A stretch of 26,084 nt of DNA from an uncultured Clostridia bacterium (lineage in GTDB: Bacteria; Bacillota_A; Clostridia; Christensenellales; CAG-138): NCBI GenBank assembly GCA_946539625.1, contig CAMNHT010000005.1, forward strand, positions 1 to 26,084. Direction: 5' to 3'. The notes under the pieces were generated by a model. That model searched no databases. It saw only the letters and a program-made list of their open reading frames with translations, and had not been told where the DNA came from. A program made the position numbers and the translations under genes. Within the stretch, counting starts at the first letter, position 1, and every line of letters starts with the position of its first letter. Below are positions 22,251 to 26,084 of this stretch, piece after piece.

Positions 22251-23120
22251 TCAATCGTTGCGTTCGCCGAAAAGATACGCTTCCGCGATCCCTTCCATGC
22301 CGTCGCGATCGGATGGGTGAACACAGTCCGTATGCGTGCGTTCCATGATATATTTCAGGATCGTCCCGCCCTGCAATATCACGTCATAGCGACGTGAGAG
22401 CAGCGGAATCTGCTTGCGCAGCGGCTCCGGAACGCGGGACAGCGTCCAGATGAGCCGATCCAGTTCTTCGCGTTCGATTCTCCCGAGCCCCATAGGGTCA
22501 TACTGTTCCTGCTTTGCAAGCATCGCACCGATCGTGGAGATCGTTCCTCCTACGCCGTAAACCGGCGCCGGAACCGTTTCGGGCATGCACGTTCGTTCAT
22601 CCATCCATGCAAACAACTCGCGTTCAAGCGTCTTCGGATCCTGTGCGTCGCACCGCTCCTTTGCGCGCACGCACCCGCACGGAAAGCTCAGTGCTTGCTT
22701 TTTTGTAACGATCTGAAAGCTGCCGCCGCCGATGTCGAACACAGTTCCTTCCCCGCCGGTGACCGCACTAAAAGCAAGCCTTCCTTCTTCCTCACCGGAC
22801 AGAACGCGCACGTTCACGCCCACCTGCTCTTTGACTGCCGAAACGAATTCATCCCTGTTTTTCGCGTCGCGCACAGCGCTTGTCGCGTATGCAATGATCG
22901 GAACGCCGTATTCCTTTGCCTCCTCATAAAATGCGCGGATCGCTTTGATCGTGTCCGCTATCCGGTCCGGCTGAAGCTCCCCTGTCGCATCGACGCCCTT
23001 TGCAAGCCGCGTCATGTTCAGGGTTTTGAGGATGCGTCGCACGCGTCCGTTCTCGACTGTGCCGAGCATCAGGCGCACGGAGTTGCTTCCGATATCCAAA
23101 ACTCCGATTTCCGGTTTCAT
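22251..23120 (-). CDS. Ppx/GppA-family phosphatase (short form)
   Basis: This 289-residue protein belongs to the ASKHA-fold exopolyphosphatase/guanosine-pentaphosphatase family, which hydrolyses polyphosphate or pppGpp. It contains only the two ATPase-like lobes and lacks the C-terminal HD-type domains of E. coli Ppx. Motifs are the first phosphate loop VLDIGSNSVRLM (residues 7-18), YATSAVRDAKN (catalytic-region helix), LSGEEEGRLAF, the second loop VFDIGGGSFQI, and GVGGTISTIGAML. Which substrate is used cannot be decided. The start overlaps the divIC stop by four bases (ATGA). In Clostridia a Ppx gene near divIC is common. Confidence 0.9.
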   Translation of the reverse strand: MKPEIGVLDIGSNSVRLMLGTVENGRVRRILKTLNMTRLAKGVDATGELQPDRIADTIKAIRAFYEEAKEYGVPIIAYATSAVRDAKNRDEFVSAVKEQVGVNVRVLSGEEEGRLAFSAVTGGEGTVFDIGGGSFQIVTKKQALSFPCGCVRAKERCDAQDPKTLERELFAWMDERTCMPETVPAPVYGVGGTISTIGAMLAKQEQYDPMGLGRIEREELDRLIWTLSRVPEPLRKQIPLLSRRYDVILQGGTILKYIMERTHTDCVHPSDRDGMEGIAEAYLFGERND

Positions 23121-23437
23121 TCCGCCACCGTAACCGCGCTGTCATCCTGGATGAGCTTGTCCTCCTGGTAATGCCAGCCGTATTTGATCATGCCCTGTTG
23201 GATCTTATAGGAGTCCGTGCGCATGAACTGCAGATTCTCGCGTTCCTGTGCATAGGTGCGTTTTGTTTGATTGAGAAGCTCCACGCGCGATTCATATTCG
23301 TCCTGTGCGGAACGGATGCGAAGCCGCTGCGGGATCAGAACCACGAGCAAAATGACCACGCACGCGATCAGCACGAGGATAAAATGGACCGGTTTGAAGT
23401 GGATCGTCCGTACGATCCGTCTTGACGATTCTTCCAT
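23117..23437 (-). CDS. divIC: Septum formation initiator DivIC/FtsB family
   Basis: This 106-residue single-pass membrane protein of the divisome acts with FtsL and DivIB at the septum. The first 17 residues are cytosolic and basic, a transmembrane helix lies at about 18-36, a coiled coil at about 38-72, and the C-terminal part (YGWHYQEDKLIQ) matches the conserved end of the family. The ATG at 23437 has no Shine-Dalgarno sequence. TATACT, preceded by TGT, ends only seven bases upstream, predicting a leaderless mRNA. The long in-frame extension to 23626 has no hallmarks and runs antisense-like through yabQ. The order yabP-yabQ-divIC is the same as in Bacillus subtilis. It heads an operon with the Ppx, small membrane and rlmA genes. 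Confidence 0.88.
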   Translation of the reverse strand: MEESSRRIVRTIHFKPVHFILVLIACVVILLVVLIPQRLRIRSAQDEYESRVELLNQTKRTYAQERENLQFMRTDSYKIQQGMIKYGWHYQEDKLIQDDSAVTVAE

Positions 23438-23444
23438 ATGTAAC

Positions 23445-23453
23445 AGTATAACA
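23445..23453 (-). promoter_or_regulatory. Extended -10 predicted to give leaderless divIC mRNA
   Basis: On the minus strand, TGT then TATACT (23450-23445). Seven bases lie between it and the ATG at 23437. No good -35 is present at 16-18 bp (TTCCGT at best), so activity would rely on the TGn extension. Confidence 0.45.
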
Positions 23454-23474
23454 GATACCGCTCCAAAACGGAAC

Positions 23475-23780
23475 CTATTTTTTGCGGAATTTTTGTGTGA
23501 TAAGCGCAAAAATCGGTGCGAACAGTCCGTAAGCAGCTGCAAAGCCAAGGACGTATGCCGCTGTAAGAAACCCGCGCAGTATACCGCAGTTTGCGAGAAA
23601 CAGATATCCAGCAAAGAGCGCCGCACCGATCAGCACGAAAACCGCGTCACAGAGGTGCGTAACCCACCGCAGTCCCGTCCGTATCCGGACTGTCCGCAGA
23701 AGCAGATACACAAGTCCCGCGACCGCGCCTCCGTGGAACAGCAGCAGCGTCTCGAAGGGCTGTGCGGTGACGTCTCTCAT
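23475..23780 (-). CDS. yabQ: Spore cortex biosynthesis protein YabQ
   Basis: This 101-residue membrane protein has about three hydrophobic helices (roughly 15-30, 43-60 and 68-92) and the YabQ outline. In B. subtilis, YabQ is made in the mother cell and is needed for cortex peptidoglycan formation. Identity rests on weak sequence features together with position: it directly follows yabP with a 4-base overlap and precedes divIC, the conserved order. Translation is probably coupled to yabP because no strong ribosome-binding site is seen. Confidence 0.82.
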   Translation of the reverse strand: MRDVTAQPFETLLLFHGGAVAGLVYLLLRTVRIRTGLRWVTHLCDAVFVLIGAALFAGYLFLANCGILRGFLTAAYVLGFAAAYGLFAPIFALITQKFRKK

Positions 23781-24061
23781 TTTCGTCTGAAGAGGAACGT
23801 CCTGCGTTCCTGTTCCGGCTGTTCGTACTCGATCGACACGATATTGCCTTCCAAAAGCACCTGTCCGTCCTCCGGGTTCAGCTTACCGAGCTTCAGTCCC
23901 TCGCCCCACACCGTCAATGTGCCGGCCTGGGTTACGACCGTCATTTCATCCTCCTGAAAACTCTCTACGTCCAGTACGCCGGTGATGCGCATACGCTTGC
24001 GTCCCTCGATGGTCAACGTATGCGCCGAAGGCGTCGTGAGTTCCTTTTCGCGTTTTTCCAT
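23777..24061 (-). CDS. yabP: Sporulation protein YabP
   Basis: This 94-residue soluble protein of the YabP/YqfC family is made mostly of beta strands: HTLTIEGRKRMRITGVLDVESFQEDEMTVVTQAGTLTVWGEGLKLGKLNPEDGQVLLEGNI. The central string, with LxIxGR, ITGVxxVxSF and LxVxGExLxI-like patterns, is typical. In B. subtilis YabP is needed in the mother cell for spore cortex formation. AGGAGG precedes the ATG at 24061. Upstream on the minus strand, CATAGAAT resembles a sigma-E -10, but the -35 match is poor, so sporulation control is only inferred. Confidence 0.9.
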   Translation of the reverse strand: MEKREKELTTPSAHTLTIEGRKRMRITGVLDVESFQEDEMTVVTQAGTLTVWGEGLKLGKLNPEDGQVLLEGNIVSIEYEQPEQERRTFLFRRK

Positions 24062-24154
24062 ATCGAGACCTCCTGCTTTTGCTGCATTCTATGTGCGGCA
24101 TGCCGTCTTTACGCCGCTAAAATGCGCAAATCACAGCTATTTTTGACAAAACGC

Positions 24155-24183
24155 TTGACAAGCCTTTCGCCCGTTCATAAAAT
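24155..24183 (+). promoter_or_regulatory. Strong rho promoter with tandem -35 boxes
   Basis: TTGACA (24155-24160), a 17-bp spacer and TAAAAT (24178-24183). A second perfect TTGACA lies 12 bases upstream (24143-24148) without its own -10. This is the only consensus -35 in the window and it lacks a TGn extension. The leader to the GTG start is about 60 nt. Confidence 0.75.
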
Positions 24184-24252
24184 GGTATCAGCAAATCCGC
24201 TTATTCATATCTTTATTTCCGTATTCAACCAATTCAAAACCGGAGGCATTTT

Positions 24253-25923
24253 GTGAATTTATCTGAACTCAACACACTGACGATCAATGAGCTGTATGCG
24301 CTTGCAAAGCAGCACGGCATTCCCTCTTTCCGTAAATATAAAAAGGCGCAACTCATTGAAATGCTGCAGGCTCCCGCGCCTGCGCCCAAGAAACGCGGCA
24401 GACCCGCAAAAACGACAAAAGCACCTGAACCGGAAACCTCTGCGCAACCCATTGAAACGCCTGCACGGCCCGCAGAGGTTCAACTTGCACCACCCCCCGC
24501 AGAAACATACGCAGAATCCGCAGAAACACCTGCGGAACCCGCTGAAACGCTCGCAAAATCTACAGATTCGCCGCAGGAGCAAACGACCGAGCCGCGGCAG
24601 CATCATTATCAGCGAAACAATTACCGTCAGCAGAGCGGACGTCAGAATCAAAGCCGCAGCTTTCGGCAGAACGGCACGCGTCCCTACCGTGCGCCCGAGG
24701 GTGAGCAGAAGACCGAAAAGCCCGTCGAAACCGCGCCGCTTCCCGAAACCGGCACGGCTGCGGGCGTTCTGGAGATCATGGAGGGCTATGGGTTCCTCCG
24801 CGTGTCTAATTACGACGCAGGTCCGAACGACGTCTACGTCGCAAACGCGCAGATCCGCCGCTGCAACCTTAAAAACGGCGACTTTGTCGAGGGCAGAACG
24901 CGTGCACGCCGCGAGGGTGACAAGTACGAAGCGCTGCTCTACGTCGACCGCGTCAACGGCAAAGACCCGGATGAGAACGCACAAACCCGCATCAATTACG
25001 AGGACCTTACCCCCATCTTCCCGAACGAGCGCTATACACTCGAAACACCGGGCAGAATCAACAATCTCTCCGTCCGTCTCATTGACCTGATCGCGCCGAT
25101 CGGTAAGGGACAGCGTGCCATGATCGTGTCGCAGCCGAAAGCGGGCAAAACGACGCTTTTGAAGCAGATCGCAAACGGCATCACCGAAAACTACCCGGAA
25201 ACCCACCTCATCGTGCTGCTCATTGACGAGCGTCCCGAGGAGGTTACCGACATGCGCAGAAGCATTCGGGGTGAGGTCGTTGCATCCACGTTTGACGAAC
25301 TTCCCGAGCATCATACCCGCATTGCGGAAATGGTGCAGGAGCGTGCAATGCGTCTTGTAGAGGACGGCAGGGACGTCGTGATCCTGCTGGATTCGCTGAC
25401 CCGACTTACCCGCGCCTATAACCTGGTGATCCCCCCGACCGGCAGAACGCTTTCCGGTGGCATGGACCCGGGCGCGCTGCATAAACCGAAACGCTTTTTC
25501 GGTGCCGCGCGAAACATCGAAAACGGCGGAAGCTTGACCGTTATCGCAACGGCTTTGGTCGAAACCGGCAGCCGCATGGACGACATTGTCTATGAGGAAT
25601 TTAAGGGCACGGGTAATATGGAAATTCATCTGGACCGAAGGCTCAGTGAAAAGCGTATCTTCCCGGCGATCGATGTGTACAAATCCGGCACGCGCAGGGA
25701 TGATCTGCTGCTTTCGCAGCAGGAGCTGGACGGCGTGCGAATGCTTCGCCGCATGCTCGCAAACGGCGGGACCGGCGACGTGACCGAAAACCTTGTCACC
25801 ATGATGGATAAGACCAACAACAACGAAGAATTCCTGATCCGGTTGAAGGAATGGGTCCGCATCTTTGAGAAAGAGGGCTTCACCTCCTCGCACGGGCAGC
25901 AAAACCGGTACGGACAATCATAA
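24253..25923 (+). CDS. rho: Transcription termination factor Rho with disordered N-terminal insert
   Basis: Rho is a hexameric RNA helicase that ends transcription and limits antisense transcripts. The 556 residues read: Rho_N helical domain at about 1-42 (LSELNTLTINELYALAKQHGI); an insert at about 43-165, Ala/Pro/Glu/Thr-rich then Gln/Asn/Arg-rich (115-145); cold-shock RNA-binding domain at about 168-240 (GVLEIMEGYGFLR, DVYVANAQIRRCNLKNGD); and ATPase domain with Walker A SQPKAGKTT (293-301), LLIDERPEEVTDM, Walker B VVILLDSLTR (375-384), Q-loop/R-loop strings and YKSGTRRDDLLL. Translation starts at GTG 24253 after GGAGG (24242-24246). The length exceeds the 420-430 residue standard because of the insert. 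The gene is divergent from yabP and followed by a likely rpmE. Confidence 0.97.
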   Translation: MNLSELNTLTINELYALAKQHGIPSFRKYKKAQLIEMLQAPAPAPKKRGRPAKTTKAPEPETSAQPIETPARPAEVQLAPPPAETYAESAETPAEPAETLAKSTDSPQEQTTEPRQHHYQRNNYRQQSGRQNQSRSFRQNGTRPYRAPEGEQKTEKPVETAPLPETGTAAGVLEIMEGYGFLRVSNYDAGPNDVYVANAQIRRCNLKNGDFVEGRTRARREGDKYEALLYVDRVNGKDPDENAQTRINYEDLTPIFPNERYTLETPGRINNLSVRLIDLIAPIGKGQRAMIVSQPKAGKTTLLKQIANGITENYPETHLIVLLIDERPEEVTDMRRSIRGEVVASTFDELPEHHTRIAEMVQERAMRLVEDGRDVVILLDSLTRLTRAYNLVIPPTGRTLSGGMDPGALHKPKRFFGAARNIENGGSLTVIATALVETGSRMDDIVYEEFKGTGNMEIHLDRRLSEKRIFPAIDVYKSGTRRDDLLLSQQELDGVRMLRRMLANGGTGDVTENLVTMMDKTNNNEEFLIRLKEWVRIFEKEGFTSSHGQQNRYGQS

Positions 25924-25982
25924 AAAAACGAGAAAAAAAAGAGACAGATCACCGACGGAGCCCCTGCTTTTTATGAAAGAGA

Positions 25983-26022
25983 AAAAAAGTTTGAAAAACA
26001 TTAAAATTTTTCTTGCTTTTTT
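25983..26022 (+). terminator. AT-rich terminator-like hairpin after rho
   Basis: AAAAAAG (25983-25989) pairs with CTTTTTT (26016-26022) and, inside an internal loop, GAAAAA (25993-25998) pairs with TTTTTC (26007-26012). The 13 pairs are nearly all A-T, so the stem is weak, and the next gene's -35 lies within the 3' arm. Between the rho stop and this point (25924-25982) only purine-rich sequence is seen. Confidence 0.45.
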
Positions 26023-26040
26023 CCGGCGTCATGGTATAAT
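26013..26040 (+). promoter_or_regulatory. Promoter of the gene starting at the window end
   Basis: TTGCTT (26013-26018), a 16-bp spacer and TATAAT (26035-26040) preceded by TGG. The start is predicted at about 26047, just before a 12-bp palindrome. Confidence 0.65.
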
Positions 26041-26048
26041 AGCCGATG

Positions 26049-26060
26049 GTAATGCATTAC
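26049..26060. promoter_or_regulatory. 12-bp palindrome GTAATGCATTAC, possible operator
   Basis: The perfect palindrome sits at about +3 to +14 of the predicted transcript, where a bound repressor would block initiation. The half-site GTAAT resembles the Bacillus Zur box half-site (CGTAAT-n-ATTACG), but the spacing is two bases, not one, and the outer bases do not fit. It could also be an RNA hairpin or chance. Confidence 0.35.
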
Positions 26061-26081
26061 ACGACGAAGGAGTGATAATAC

Positions 26082-26084
26082 ATG
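26082..26084 (+). CDS. Start codon of a downstream gene, possibly rpmE (ribosomal protein L31)
   Basis: Only the ATG is inside the window. It is preceded by GAAGGAGTG (26065-26073) at good spacing and by the promoter at 26013-26040. In many Firmicutes rho is followed directly by rpmE, so L31 is the likeliest product, but no coding sequence can be read to test it. Confidence 0.5.

Noticed and set aside
24075..24120. Sigma-E promoter for yabP (CATAGAAT)
   Set aside because: The -10 is plausible, but no -35 close to the sigma-E consensus lies at the right distance, so it was not listed as a feature.
24259..25917. 552-codon open frame on the minus strand, fully opposite rho
   Set aside because: It is the mirror of a clear rho gene. 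Its protein is rich in Cys, Arg and Phe with no family motif, and no start signal is seen. Codon bias of the real gene keeps this frame open.

Overview
The window reads as chromosomal core DNA of an endospore-forming, Gram-positive anaerobe of the Clostridia type. GC content is moderately high (judged by eye). The evidence is the yabP-yabQ-divIC sporulation/division block, an smpB-ssrA pair, a VanW-type envelope lipoprotein, HflX with the long clostridial N-terminal domain, and a dockerin protein next to a CotH-family lipoprotein. No phage, transposase, CRISPR array or rRNA is visible. The species cannot be named from the sequence alone.

Layout. 1-1879 (+): the 3' end of ruvB, a coiled-coil protein and a metallo-beta-lactamase-fold hydrolase. 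1938-5416 (+): a glycolytic operon with a fused phosphoglycerate kinase/triosephosphate isomerase and cofactor-independent phosphoglycerate mutase, closed by a terminator that contains part of the secG promoter. 5536-6774 (+): secG, a strongly structured gap, smpB and the tmRNA gene ssrA. 6754-7367 is non-coding: a roughly 156-bp tandem duplication that repeats the last 21 bases of ssrA plus its terminator, then an array of short hairpins spaced by GTGAAATC. 7368-8132 (+): an XRE regulator with a zinc ribbon. 8179-13667 (-): a secreted dockerin metallopeptidase and a 1145-residue lipoprotein with four lamin-tail domains and a CotH kinase domain. 13794-17494 (-): recX, the NAD(P)HX repair enzyme and hflX. 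17766-21096: a VanW lipoprotein, a HutD-family protein, a small zinc-ribbon protein (-) and a secreted peptidoglycan-binding protein. 21132-24061 (-): yabP, yabQ, divIC, a Ppx/GppA protein, a small membrane protein and rlmA. 24253-25923 (+): rho. A new gene, probably rpmE by synteny, starts at the last three bases.

How it works together. Most genes are housekeeping: recombination, glycolysis, secretion, ribosome rescue, metabolite repair, cell division, spore formation and transcription termination. The dockerin/CotH pair is the most lineage-specific surface module. Promoters share a pattern: a weak -35, an extended -10 (TGn before the hexamer) and short leaders. In three cases (hflX, the peptidoglycan-binding gene, divIC) the -10 lies only 6-8 nt from the ATG and no Shine-Dalgarno sequence is present, which predicts leaderless mRNAs. 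Other points for a second look are the duplicated ssrA 3' end, the hairpin array, the JAMM-like domain on HflX, the disordered insert in Rho, and a 12-bp palindrome at the predicted start of the last transcript.
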